38,065 nucleotides of DNA, taken from NCBI GenBank assembly GCA_019695395.1, contig JAIBAD010000016.1:1-38065 (forward strand), given 5' to 3'. Origin of the DNA: Alphaproteobacteria bacterium (lineage in GTDB: Bacteria; Pseudomonadota; Alphaproteobacteria; JAEUKQ01; JAIBAD01). The notes below the pieces were generated by a model. That model was not told where the DNA came from. It ran no database searches and worked only from the letters and a program-made list of their open reading frames with translations. How positions within the stretch are numbered: position 1 is the first letter of the stretch; each line of letters begins with the position of its first letter. A program made the translations under genes and the position numbers. This document shows, in pieces, positions 1 to 7,134 of the stretch.

Positions 1-393
1 TGATGAAAAGGCAGATGTTTATAGTTTCGCAATAGTGTAAGGAAAAATAATAATTGTATTCAAGAGTTCACATTAAAATCCAGGGTATGGGAGACATTGG
101 AACGAGATTTGCCTTGGCAAGGAGTTCCTACTTGGGACCTGGAAAAATTAGTGGTTCACAAAAAAGAGAGACCTGCAATAAACGAGAATTGGCCGCTGAA
201 ATTCAAAAGGCTCATCAAGAAGTGTTGGCATCCTGATCCTCAAAAACGTCCAAGTTTTGATTCGATCATAAAGTTTTTGGACGATCCAGATGACAATTCT
301 GTACTCTTAAGTTGTTTTTTTTCCTTCTTTTGTGAGTTTGTCTTTTTCGCTTATCTGAACCTCAAGGTGAGAAAACACGTCGTTTGAATCAAT
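1..393 (+). other. Fragment of a spliced eukaryotic TKL-like protein kinase gene
   Basis: Bases 2-36 encode DEKADVYSFAI, the subdomain IX motif of eukaryotic kinases (DVYSFGIV). The frame then hits a stop, but removing bases 37-83 as an intron joins it to VVWETLERDLPW. The reading continues through a typical C-lobe end, with ERPAI at about residue 43 of the fragment, then CWHPDPQKRPSF (the CW-x6-RP signature of TKL/tyrosine-like kinases) and a last helix FDSIIKFLDD ending near base 300. Bases 301-393 hold a pyrimidine-rich stretch and no recognisable domain; they may be another intron or untranslated sequence. The stop TGA is at 385-387. The ffh gene often found upstream of rpsP is not seen here. 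The kinase call is firm; the host taxon is not determinable. An assembly chimera or true host DNA join is more likely than a bacterial gene. Confidence 0.85.
37..83 (+). other. Predicted 47-nt spliceosomal intron
   Basis: The stretch begins GTAAGG, a consensus-like splice donor, and ends ATCCAG, a consensus acceptor. Its length of 47 nt is not a multiple of three, and its removal is exactly what restores the kinase reading frame, joining AIV to VWETLERD. It contains in-frame stops when unspliced. This frame-restoring property is the main evidence. No self-splicing features are visible in so short an element. Confidence 0.8.
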
Positions 394-726
394 TCAAAAA
401 AAAGACCATATTATCATGTTGTAATTGCTGATTCTCGCTCTCCAAGAGATGGTCGTTTTTTAGAAAAAGTAGGAACTTATAACCCTTTACTTGCTCGTGA
501 TGATTCTAATCGTCTTGCTTTACAAAAAGAACGTTTGGAATATTGGCTTAAAGCTGGCGCACAACCAACAGAACGTGTTGCGATGTTTATGGTATCAATT
601 GGATTGATCTCAGCCCCTGCTAAACATGATCAAACAAAGAAACATTTACCAAAAGCTAAGGCCCAGGCTCGTTTGAAAGAAGCAGAAAGTGCAACTAAAG
701 AGCCAACTGAACCAGCAGCGGCATAG
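394..726 (+). CDS. rpsP: 30S ribosomal protein S16, 5'-truncated by the junction
   Basis: The frame reads [14 protein letters not shown] then [19 protein letters not shown], the highly conserved start region of S16, and ends in an Ala/Lys/Glu-rich tail typical of alphaproteobacterial S16, with TAG at 724-726. S16 helps assemble and stabilise the 30S subunit body. The normal N-terminus (Met plus about ten residues ending in Arg-Gly-Gly before Ser-Lys-Lys-Arg-Pro) is missing. Upstream in the same frame there is only INS after a TGA at 385-387, and then kinase sequence. No start codon or ribosome binding site remains for the whole protein. It is the first bacterial gene of a block continuing into rimM, trmD and rplS. 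Since S16 is normally essential, this copy cannot represent the working locus as read. Confidence 0.93.
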   Translation, partial: SKKRPYYHVVIADSRSPRDGRFLEKVGTYNPLLARDDSNRLALQKERLEYWLKAGAQPTERVAMFMVSIGLISAPAKHDQTKKHLPKAKAQARLKEAESATKEPTEPAAA

Positions 727-751
727 TTTGTTAGAGTATTTGATATAAACC

Positions 752-756
752 AAAGG
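752..756 (+). promoter_or_regulatory. Shine-Dalgarno AAAGG deciding a rare rimM start
   Basis: AAAGG lies 9 nt before the ATT at 766. It is too close (3 nt) to the ATA at 760 and too far from any later standard start. It is the only purine-rich candidate ahead of the conserved RimM N-terminus and therefore supports initiation at ATT. Confidence 0.5.
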
Positions 757-765
757 TAAATAGTT

Positions 766-1281
766 ATTGTTGACCGTTCTTTAGTTTTTGTTGGTACAAT
801 TATAAAAGTTCATGGTGTCAAAGGTTTGGTAAAAATAAAATGTTTTACGCACAATCCTCAAGATATTGAAAAATATCAACCCTTGTATGATCAAGAGCAA
901 AAACAGATTTTTACTTTTAAAATTAAAAGTATCGTAAATGATATAGTAATTACAGCTATTGATGGCATCAATAACCGTGATCAAGCAATTCTTTTTAAGA
1001 ACACGAAACTTTATGCTTTAAGAGAAAAATTGCCTTATTTAGTTGATCAAGAGGATTACTATCAAACAGATCTAATTGGACTGTCTGTAATTGATGAAAA
1101 TGGTCTTTTGTTAGGCAAAATAATAGCTTGTCATAATTTTGGTGCTGGGGATTTTCTTGAAATTAGAGAAAAGAATGGATCAGAAATTATGATACCATTT
1201 ACCTTAAAAGCAGTACCAGAAATTGATCTTACTTTAAGGCAGATCCGTATAGAATCGTCTTACTGTCTCAATCAAAATTAA
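766..1281 (+). CDS. rimM: 16S rRNA processing protein RimM, probable ATT start
   Basis: RimM binds S19 and helps mature the 30S head. The N-terminal beta-barrel signature VGTIIKVHGVKGLVKIKCFT is present (about residues 9-28), followed by a PRC-barrel region with LIGLSVIDENGLLLGKI and a C-terminal IPFTLKAVPEIDL segment. The first standard start in this frame is TTG at 826, but that would remove the conserved VGTI...HGVKG strand. The frame is open back to TAA at 757-759 and contains only ATA (760), GTT and ATT (766) as possible starts. ATT at 766 is placed well behind AAAGG and gives about 171 residues, the usual length. It sits 39 nt after rpsP and 22 nt before trmD. A sequencing error at the start is the main alternative. 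Confidence 0.85.
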   Translation: MVDRSLVFVGTIIKVHGVKGLVKIKCFTHNPQDIEKYQPLYDQEQKQIFTFKIKSIVNDIVITAIDGINNRDQAILFKNTKLYALREKLPYLVDQEDYYQTDLIGLSVIDENGLLLGKIIACHNFGAGDFLEIREKNGSEIMIPFTLKAVPEIDLTLRQIRIESSYCLNQN

Positions 1282-1303
1282 ATTTAATTGTATAAAAATT
1301 ATT

Positions 1304-2011
1304 ATGTGGCATGTTCAAGTTTTAACTCTTTTCCCAGAAATGTTTCCAGGGTCTTTGCAATATTCACTTGCAGGTAAGGCCAAAGAAATAGGGATTTGGT
1401 CGCTAAAAACCCTTAATATTAGAGATTTTACAGCGGATAAATATAAAACAGTTGATGATACATCCTTTGGTGGTGGCCCAGGTATGGTTATGCGTCCGGA
1501 TGTTGTTCATGAATCTATGTGTTTAGCGGTCCAAAATAATCCATCAGCAAGAAAAATCTATCTAACTCCCAAAGGATATCCCTTAACCCAAAAAGTTGTA
1601 GAAAATTTAGCAAGTAGTTCTGGTATTATTCTTTTATGCGGAAGATATGAGGGTATAGATCAACGTGTTATTGATGCGCATCAAATGGAAGAAATTAGTT
1701 TGGGTGATTTTGTTCTTTCTGGGGGTGAACCTGCAGCTCTTGCTTTAATTGACGCATGTGTTAGATTATTGCCTGGTGTTTTAAAGCAAAAGGATACTTT
1801 ACAAGAAGAGAGTTTTGCGCAAGGATTATTAGAATACCATCATTATACGCGACCTGCTATATGGCAAGAAGTATCAGTACCTGATATCTTGTTATCTGGT
1901 GATCATCAGCGTATTAAAGATTGGCGCTTTTCCCAAGCTGAAAAGTTAACACAACAAAGACGACCGGATTTGTGGGCAAAATATCAGCTGGATAAAAAGA
2001 CACCAAAATAG
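1304..2011 (+). CDS. trmD: tRNA (guanine-N1)-methyltransferase TrmD
   Basis: TrmD methylates G37 next to the anticodon of several tRNAs using S-adenosylmethionine, which prevents +1 frameshifting. The protein is 235 residues, the normal family length. It starts WHVQVLTLFPEMFPG and contains the trefoil-knot SAM-binding motifs LLCGRYEGIDQRVID (around residues 109-123) and SLGDFVLSGGEPA (around 131-143). The GGGPGMVMRPDV loop lies near residue 60 and the C-terminal helical domain includes RRPDLW. The start ATG has no obvious Shine-Dalgarno sequence, suggesting coupling to rimM 22 nt upstream. It is followed by rplS after 54 nt. All signature residues look intact. Confidence 0.97.
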   Translation: MWHVQVLTLFPEMFPGSLQYSLAGKAKEIGIWSLKTLNIRDFTADKYKTVDDTSFGGGPGMVMRPDVVHESMCLAVQNNPSARKIYLTPKGYPLTQKVVENLASSSGIILLCGRYEGIDQRVIDAHQMEEISLGDFVLSGGEPAALALIDACVRLLPGVLKQKDTLQEESFAQGLLEYHHYTRPAIWQEVSVPDILLSGDHQRIKDWRFSQAEKLTQQRRPDLWAKYQLDKKTPK

Positions 2012-2050
2012 TAAAAAGCGTGAAAGCGTTTTAGATTAAAATTGAATTAT

Positions 2051-2058
2051 GAAGGAAG
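2051..2058 (+). promoter_or_regulatory. Strong ribosome binding site for rplS
   Basis: GAAGGAAG ends 7 nt before the ATG at 2066. It fixes the rplS start there rather than at the in-frame TTG at 2042, which would place this site inside the coding region. Confidence 0.75.
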
Positions 2059-2065
2059 CAAAATT

Positions 2066-2515
2066 ATGGTAACTATTAATCAGTTGGATCAAGAGCAAAT
2101 TGCTAAATTAACAGCAAAAGGCACGCCCCCAAATTTTGCACCTGGTGATACATTGAAGGTCAGTGTGAAAGTTGTTGAAGGTAATCGTGAGCGCGTCCAA
2201 GTTTTTGAAGGTGTTTGTATCGCACGACGTAATGCAGGATTGCATTCTTCTTTTACAGTTAGAAAAATTTCTTATGGTGAAGGAGTAGAACGGGTATTTC
2301 CACTTTATAGCCCATTTGTTGCCAATATTGAAGTTGTACGTCATGGTGATGTAAGACGTGCTAAACTTTATTATTTAAGAGGATTAACAGGTAAAGCTGC
2401 ACGTATTGCAGAAAAAGTTGATGTTTATCAAGAGGCAGATACGCAAATTCAAGAGCAAACCCAGCCTGTTGAAAAGAAAAGTAAAACAAGAGCTAAGGCT
2501 AAAGCTTCTGCATAA
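2066..2515 (+). CDS. rplS: 50S ribosomal protein L19
   Basis: L19 sits at the 30S/50S interface and contributes to inter-subunit bridges. The protein of about 149 residues starts [11 protein letters not shown]. It has the conserved core [28 protein letters not shown], the [21 protein letters not shown] segment (described here by its ends) and [25 protein letters not shown] Lys/Ala-rich tail extends past the usual C-terminus, as in many alphaproteobacteria. The start at 2066 is chosen for the strong Shine-Dalgarno. In many alphaproteobacteria rplS is followed by leuC, leuD, leuB and asd; here the asd homologue follows after only 21 nt, so the leu genes are missing. Confidence 0.97.
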   Translation: MVTINQLDQEQIAKLTAKGTPPNFAPGDTLKVSVKVVEGNRERVQVFEGVCIARRNAGLHSSFTVRKISYGEGVERVFPLYSPFVANIEVVRHGDVRRAKLYYLRGLTGKAARIAEKVDVYQEADTQIQEQTQPVEKKSKTRAKAKASA

Positions 2516-2536
2516 AATTATATTTAGCTTTCGTTA

Positions 2537-3562
2537 ATGAAACCTAAAATAGCAGTTATTGGTGCTGTAAGTTATTATGGCAACCAGCTTTTGTCTGCTT
2601 TATCTGAATTTTTTCCTAAAGAAAATATTCATGTTCTTAATACCAATAAAAAATTGGATAAGACGACAATTTCTTACGGTGAAAAAGAAGTCCTAAATAT
2701 TAACATTCTTGATCAATTTGATTTTAAAAATATTAATATTGTTATTAATCTTGATTTACTTTTAAATCATAGCCAGATTTTACATAAATTAAATCCAGAA
2801 TGTATCTTGATAGATACAACAGAAAAATTTCGGTTTAATCCTCAAATTCCTCTTATTGTTTCTTATGTAAATTTTAGTTCCTTAAAATTTTCTAAATTAC
2901 CTAAAATAATTTCTGTTGCATCACCTTTATCAGCTTTAATTTCATTAGCTTTAAAACCTTTGCACGATAATTTTACTGTAAAACGATTTACGGTATCAAC
3001 ATATCAATCTGTTTCTTCCAGTGGCAAAGAAGGGATGGATGAATTATTTAATCAAACACGGTCCCTTTATATTAATCAACCTATGGTTTATGAACATTTT
3101 TCTAAACAGATAGCTTTTAATGTTATCCCCTATATAGGAACTTTTTTAGAAGGAGGGGAGACAAGTGAAGAGTGGAATTTAATATGTGAAATAAAAAAAA
3201 TTATTGATCCCAAAATTAAAGGGACAGTTACGTGTGTAATGGTTCCTGTTTTTGTTGGATATGCAGCAAGTTTAACTATAGAATTTAAAAAGGAAATAGA
3301 AATTAATACGGTTCGTAAAATTTTAAAACAATCACCTCTTGTATCTCTTATGGATTATCGCACAGATGAAGGATATGTAACGCCAGCAGAAATTAACGGT
3401 GAAGATAGAATATTCATCAGTCGTATTCGTTCAGATATTACCGTAGAAAATGGATTATCATTATGGTTGGCTGGTGATAATTTAAAATGTGGATTTGCTT
3501 TTAATATTGTTCATTTAATTCACTATCTTGTAAAATATTTTAACCAATTAGAAAAAAAATGA
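2537..3562 (+). CDS. Aspartate-semialdehyde dehydrogenase homologue lacking catalytic residues
   Basis: The 341-residue protein aligns over its full length with the Asd family (reduction of aspartyl-phosphate for lysine, threonine and methionine synthesis). It shows STYQSVSSSGKEGMDELFNQ, QIAFNVIPYIGTFLEGG, GEDRIFISRIRSD and VENGLSLW. The active-site segment, normally NPNCST before ALKPLHD, reads VASPLS (residues 127-132), so the catalytic Cys is Pro130. The Arg and His that lie seven residues apart before the last strand are Met235 and Tyr242. The conserved Gln is kept as Q157, exactly 27 residues after the Cys position as in the E. coli enzyme. The nucleotide-binding loop is also degraded (GAVSYYG). 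The reading frame is intact, so this is a pseudoenzyme or a recently inactivated gene. It overlaps the next gene by ATGA. Confidence 0.88.
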   Translation: MKPKIAVIGAVSYYGNQLLSALSEFFPKENIHVLNTNKKLDKTTISYGEKEVLNINILDQFDFKNINIVINLDLLLNHSQILHKLNPECILIDTTEKFRFNPQIPLIVSYVNFSSLKFSKLPKIISVASPLSALISLALKPLHDNFTVKRFTVSTYQSVSSSGKEGMDELFNQTRSLYINQPMVYEHFSKQIAFNVIPYIGTFLEGGETSEEWNLICEIKKIIDPKIKGTVTCVMVPVFVGYAASLTIEFKKEIEINTVRKILKQSPLVSLMDYRTDEGYVTPAEINGEDRIFISRIRSDITVENGLSLWLAGDNLKCGFAFNIVHLIHYLVKYFNQLEKK

Positions 3563-4053
3563 ATAAAGAATATTTTATTTATTTAGCACATTATAATCAT
3601 TGGGCAAATAATAAGTTATATCAAACATGTGGCGAACTTTCGCTTGAAGAAATTGCCAAGGAAAGACCGGCTTTTTTTAAATCTATTCTGGGAACTTTAA
3701 ATCATCTTTTCGTAGCAAATAAAATATGGTTAGATCGTTTTTCGGGTCAATTACCAAATTTTAAAAGATTAGACCTTGTTTTATTTAATGATTTTCTTTC
3801 ATTAAAAAATGCTTGTTATGAACAAGATGATTGTATTTTAAAATTTATGGAAAAATACCAAGATAAAGATTTTTCCCAGAAATTTAATTATAAAAACATG
3901 GCAGGTGAATCCAAAGAAATAATTTTAGGCTATGCTATAACCCATTTTTTTAATCATCAAACACATCATCGTGGACAAATTCACAATATGTTGATGGATA
4001 CACCTATACAGCCACCCGAATTAGATCAAATTTATTTTTATTTTGAAAGATAA
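3559..4053 (+). CDS. DinB-family putative metal-dependent protein
   Basis: This 164-residue protein has the four-helix layout of the DinB/YfiT family. The putative metal-binding histidines are in LNHLFVANKIWLDR (about residue 48) and in the C-terminal HFFNHQTHHRGQIHNML segment (about 129-145), which is the family hallmark HxxxHRGQ. Family members include thiol-dependent S-transferases and many proteins of unknown role. The Trp-rich N-terminus (YNHWANNKLY) is also typical. Its start overlaps the stop of the Asd homologue by 4 nt, so translation is probably coupled. Three bases separate it from the convergent methyltransferase gene. The family call is strong but no substrate can be given. Confidence 0.85.
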   Translation: MNKEYFIYLAHYNHWANNKLYQTCGELSLEEIAKERPAFFKSILGTLNHLFVANKIWLDRFSGQLPNFKRLDLVLFNDFLSLKNACYEQDDCILKFMEKYQDKDFSQKFNYKNMAGESKEIILGYAITHFFNHQTHHRGQIHNMLMDTPIQPPELDQIYFYFER

Positions 4054-4056
4054 ATA

Positions 4057-4626
4057 TTAAATATTTCTATATAAATTTTTATATACCCATATACTAGCTG
4101 GAGGGAAATTTGTGAAAACTCTTTTTTTTAGCTCAGCTGAGAGATTAAAATCTTTATAAGGTAAGGGGGATGAAAAACTATATGTAAACTGAATAAAGGG
4201 TGCGTTATATCCCAAAACCCTGAAACAAGGTTTTATAATTGCCCATTGTTGAAATTGTTTCATGGACATAAAGGGAAGACTTGAAACAATAGCTTGAACT
4301 CTGTGATTCTTAAAATCTAAAAGCTCTTCTAGATGTTCAGCACTTCCATTAATAATAAGAAGTTCAGGAAATTTTTTCTTGAGGTAGAGAAAAAAATTAT
4401 CATCACGCTCTATAATAATTAAACGTTGGGGATCAATTCCACTATCTAATAATGCTTGTGTAATAGCCCCAGTACCTGCACCCAGCTCTATAATTAATCC
4501 ATCATCTTCATCTGGAATCTGTTCGACAATAGCTTTTGCCAAATCACGGCTACTAGGAAAAATAGCACCAATTTGTAACGGGGAACGTAACCAACTTTTA
4601 AAAAAAACACCAAGTTCTTTAAACAT
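4057..4626 (-). CDS. PmtA-like phospholipid N-methyltransferase
   Basis: This 189-residue class I SAM-dependent methyltransferase resembles the Sinorhizobium/Rhodobacter PmtA group, which methylates phosphatidylethanolamine towards phosphatidylcholine. It has the family N-terminus FFKSWLRSPLQIGAIFPSS, then the SAM motif IIELGAGTGAITQALL (about residues 45-60), an acidic ribose-binding position in IIIERDD, and SSLPFMS where family members have the substrate-proximal SGLP-type motif. The C-terminus has NFPPASIWVYKN. Related rRNA adenine dimethyltransferases are longer and differ in the N-terminus. It lies 17 nt downstream of another methyltransferase on the same strand. Substrate is inferred from the family only. 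Confidence 0.75.
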   Translation of the reverse strand: MFKELGVFFKSWLRSPLQIGAIFPSSRDLAKAIVEQIPDEDDGLIIELGAGTGAITQALLDSGIDPQRLIIIERDDNFFLYLKKKFPELLIINGSAEHLEELLDFKNHRVQAIVSSLPFMSMKQFQQWAIIKPCFRVLGYNAPFIQFTYSFSSPLPYKDFNLSAELKKRVFTNFPPASIWVYKNLYRNI

Positions 4627-4643
4627 TCAACATCTACTTATAA

Positions 4644-5888
4644 TTAATTAGGATAATAAATAAACATTTGGTTAATAGCATTAAAAACCCTATAAAGGGA
4701 ATGGAATTCATTTTTAAAAACGTCCCATGTTAAATTTTGTTTTTTATTAAGGTTATTATAAATTGTTTCTAGAGAATTTTTTCCGTCAATTAAATTTAAA
4801 ATTGGTCCACTAAGACGAGGTATAGGAAAAACTATAGGTAAATTATCTAGAGTAATTTGGATATTATCTTTGCCTTTAACTGCTTTTGCTAATTCCAATC
4901 CATTACGATGTCGTAAAATAGGTGCAGCTTGATTATCATTAATTTCATTCATAATGGGTGGAAAATTATTTTTATGTGTAATATAGCAGACATGTATTTT
5001 CATATTTCCGGCCAGTTCTTCCGCAAGAGCTGCTCGTTCAATATAAGTCAATTTATCTAATTGCTTTAAAAGTGCACCATCAGAAATATAATAGTGGGGA
5101 TTGTAACGCCATGGTTCAATAAAAGAAATAATTTTTAAATCTGTTTGGTCGATAAGATGTGCTAACTGGTCTGTTGTATAAGCTTGATCCCGATGGTGTA
5201 GGAGAAGGTCATAAAGCCCACTATCGCCTGCTTGCAAATGATCCTTGACAATGGTATTTTTGATAAACCAATTTGTTGAAGGAAGCTGTTTTAAGAGACG
5301 TTTTGCTAGATCAATTTGTGTTGCCATAGGTTGATCTGCTACCAAACGTTTTAAAGCATTTTGCAATTCATAGACACCGGTTCTGCCAATTAATCCATAA
5401 ACCATTAACCCTATTCCCCCATATTGTTTAAGGGATTTTTTTAAATGCATTAATATTTCAGCGGGATTGGCAAGATGATGTAGTACCCCACAACAATCGA
5501 TATAATCAAAAAATCCGAGATTTAATTCAGGTAATTTTTCAAGAGAATTTAAAATGAACTTTATATTAGTTAATTCTCTTATTTCTGCTCTTTTTTTTGC
5601 TATATCTAAAGAAGCTTGGGATTGATCAAGATAAATAATTTCTGCAGTTAAATTTCTATCTTTAAGATGTTGTGCAAGCATAATGGTTGCATCACCTGTA
5701 CCCCCACCTGCGATTAAAATACGTATATCTTTTTGCTGTCCAATTTTACCCCCAAAAATGTAATGGTCTATTTCCAGAATATGGCTAGGGTACCCTTCAA
5801 TAAGACGATGTTTTTCGTCTTCCGGTTTACGTGGGGGATAGGGATAAGTTTCATAATGTTTCTGGACAGGATCTATAAAAGTTTGCAT
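4644..5888 (-). CDS. Class I SAM methyltransferase with C-terminal extra domain
   Basis: The 414-residue protein starts with DPVQKHYETYPYPPRKPED. Its Rossmann methyltransferase core has ILIAGGGTGDATIMLAQHL (about residues 57-75), an acidic residue in IIYLDQSQASLDIAKKRA and a post-motif IDCCGVLHHLANP. A middle region of about 170 helical residues follows. The last 60 residues contain RLSGPILNLIDGKNSLETIY, which resembles the PqqD-like/winged-helix pattern in which a short peptide-binding or regulatory domain is fused to methyltransferases. The methyl acceptor is unknown. The gene lies 8 nt after the asparaginase gene and before the PmtA-like gene, so the three probably share a transcript. The methyltransferase fold is certain; the C-terminal assignment is tentative. 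Confidence 0.8.
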   Translation of the reverse strand: MQTFIDPVQKHYETYPYPPRKPEDEKHRLIEGYPSHILEIDHYIFGGKIGQQKDIRILIAGGGTGDATIMLAQHLKDRNLTAEIIYLDQSQASLDIAKKRAEIRELTNIKFILNSLEKLPELNLGFFDYIDCCGVLHHLANPAEILMHLKKSLKQYGGIGLMVYGLIGRTGVYELQNALKRLVADQPMATQIDLAKRLLKQLPSTNWFIKNTIVKDHLQAGDSGLYDLLLHHRDQAYTTDQLAHLIDQTDLKIISFIEPWRYNPHYYISDGALLKQLDKLTYIERAALAEELAGNMKIHVCYITHKNNFPPIMNEINDNQAAPILRHRNGLELAKAVKGKDNIQITLDNLPIVFPIPRLSGPILNLIDGKNSLETIYNNLNKKQNLTWDVFKNEFHSLYRVFNAINQMFIYYPN

Positions 5889-5896
5889 AATTATAT

Positions 5897-6895
5897 TTAC
5901 GTTATAATCGTGTTTCCAACCACTTTACCAGCACAGCTTTTAATATGAGGATTAAGAAAATTCTTAAGAGTTATTTTGTCTTCTTCAGAAAAAACACCTA
6001 GAAAATTTAAAATATAACCCATTGCTGCTTCTGCAGCGCGTTTGGCACCATCTTCGACTTTAAGTGCTACCCCCAATCCTTTTTCTGGTAAATAGCCACA
6101 ATAAACACCTTCAGCACCTACTTTGATAATTGCTTTTTTGCCTGTGGTTTTCATAACCTCTGTACAAAATTCCTCAGTTCCACCTGTTAAGACTGGATAT
6201 TCTGATACAGCTTGGGTAATTCTTTGGATTGCTTTAGCAATTGCGGGTTCCAAATTTCTAGGATTTGCAAATTTAGCCATAGCTTGAGCCATATTATGAA
6301 GAGGAATAGTAATAACTGGTATGCCACATCCATCAATTCCATAAGCAAATTGATTACTATTAATGCCACATATTTTTTTTAATGTTTCCAGAACTCTTTG
6401 TTGTACAGGGTGATCGATATGAATATAATTTTTTATATCCTCATTAAGATAACGTGCTGTTGTTAAAAAACCGGTATGTTTACCTGAACAATTATTATGT
6501 AAAGCTGTTGGTGCTTTATGATTAAGAATTAAATTTTTATAGGCTGCAGATGAAGAAGGTTTATGAATGCCACATTCTAGATCTTCAAGGCGACAGCCTA
6601 TTTTTGTAAGCCATGCAGTTACTATATTTACATGTTCTTCTTCACCTGAATGAGATGCGCAAGCAAGAGCAATTTCTTTATTAGTTAAATTAAAATGATC
6701 TAAAGCCCCAGTTTCAATTAAAGGAATAGCTTGTATAGGTTTAATAGCTGACCTTGGGTAAACAGATTTTTTGTAATCACCCCAGCTTTTAATTATTTTA
6801 CCTTCAGAGTCACTAATGACAGCATGAACGTGGTGACAACTTTCTGTACTATTTCCTCTGGTTATTTCAACGTTTAAAAATGATGATGATGACAA
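5897..6895 (-). CDS. Class 3 (Rhizobium-type) L-asparaginase
   Basis: This 332-residue protein belongs to the family of Rhizobium etli asparaginases, unrelated to the E. coli AnsA/AnsB fold. It hydrolyses asparagine to aspartate and ammonia. Visible family motifs are VEITRGN near the start, the Ser-x-x-Lys pair in PRSAIKPIQ (about residues 47-55), ASHSGE (about 80-85), NNCSGKHTGF (about 133-142), which holds the Cys and Lys of the zinc site, YGIDGCGIP with the second Cys, and AEGVYCGYLPEKGLG. The start is TTG at 6895 with only a weak upstream GGA; no ATG precedes it in frame before conserved sequence. A (TCA)4 run gives a Ser4 N-terminus. It heads the minus-strand group with two methyltransferases. 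Confidence 0.9.
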   Translation of the reverse strand: MSSSSFLNVEITRGNSTESCHHVHAVISDSEGKIIKSWGDYKKSVYPRSAIKPIQAIPLIETGALDHFNLTNKEIALACASHSGEEEHVNIVTAWLTKIGCRLEDLECGIHKPSSSAAYKNLILNHKAPTALHNNCSGKHTGFLTTARYLNEDIKNYIHIDHPVQQRVLETLKKICGINSNQFAYGIDGCGIPVITIPLHNMAQAMAKFANPRNLEPAIAKAIQRITQAVSEYPVLTGGTEEFCTEVMKTTGKKAIIKVGAEGVYCGYLPEKGLGVALKVEDGAKRAAEAAMGYILNFLGVFSEEDKITLKNFLNPHIKSCAGKVVGNTIIT

Positions 6896-7119
6896 AATTT
6901 AAAATCCAATGTATTTTAATACTAATTTCGACTGTTAGTTTTTTAAAGTTAGTGAAACATAGCGTTTGAAGAAGTAATTTGCAAACAGTTTACAGTTTTA
7001 ATAATAAATTCTAAATAAAATTCTTATTAAGCTATATAAAATTTTTAATTTATATTAAAATTAAACGTAAAAGACATTTTGAAATTTTAAGAAATAACAA
7101 TTAAACTAATAAATAATTT

Positions 7120-7128
7120 TGGTATGAT
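7120..7128 (+). promoter_or_regulatory. Extended -10 promoter immediately before the SpoU methyltransferase
   Basis: The sequence TGGTATGAT is an extended -10 element (TGn plus TATGAT). It ends 6 nt before the ATG at 7135, so transcription would begin at or next to the start codon. There is no purine-rich Shine-Dalgarno between it and the ATG. The -35 region is poor, as is common with extended -10 promoters. Confidence 0.45.
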
Positions 7129-7134
7129 ATAGTT

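Noticed and set aside
301-366. A second intron (GTACTC...CTCAAG) in the kinase fragment
   Set aside because: Donor and acceptor dinucleotides and a pyrimidine tract are present, but no conserved kinase sequence follows to prove the splice, and several alternative acceptors exist.
97-387. Reading the kinase segment as a bacterial effector gene starting at TTG 97
   Set aside because: The upstream 36 bases encode the preceding kinase motif in another frame and are joined only by removing a consensus intron, so the gene is eukaryotic and incomplete, not a bacterial kinase.
781-984. Open frames antisense to or inside larger genes (such as here opposite rimM, and many others)
   Set aside because: They lack ribosome binding sites and recognisable domains and lie opposite or within strongly supported genes, as expected for AT-rich shadow frames.
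826-1281. rimM starting at TTG 826
   Set aside because: This would remove the conserved VGTI...HGVKG strand that is clearly encoded just upstream in the same frame.
2017-2034. Hairpin terminator between trmD and rplS
   Set aside because: The repeated AAAGCG words are direct, not inverted, and cannot form a stem.
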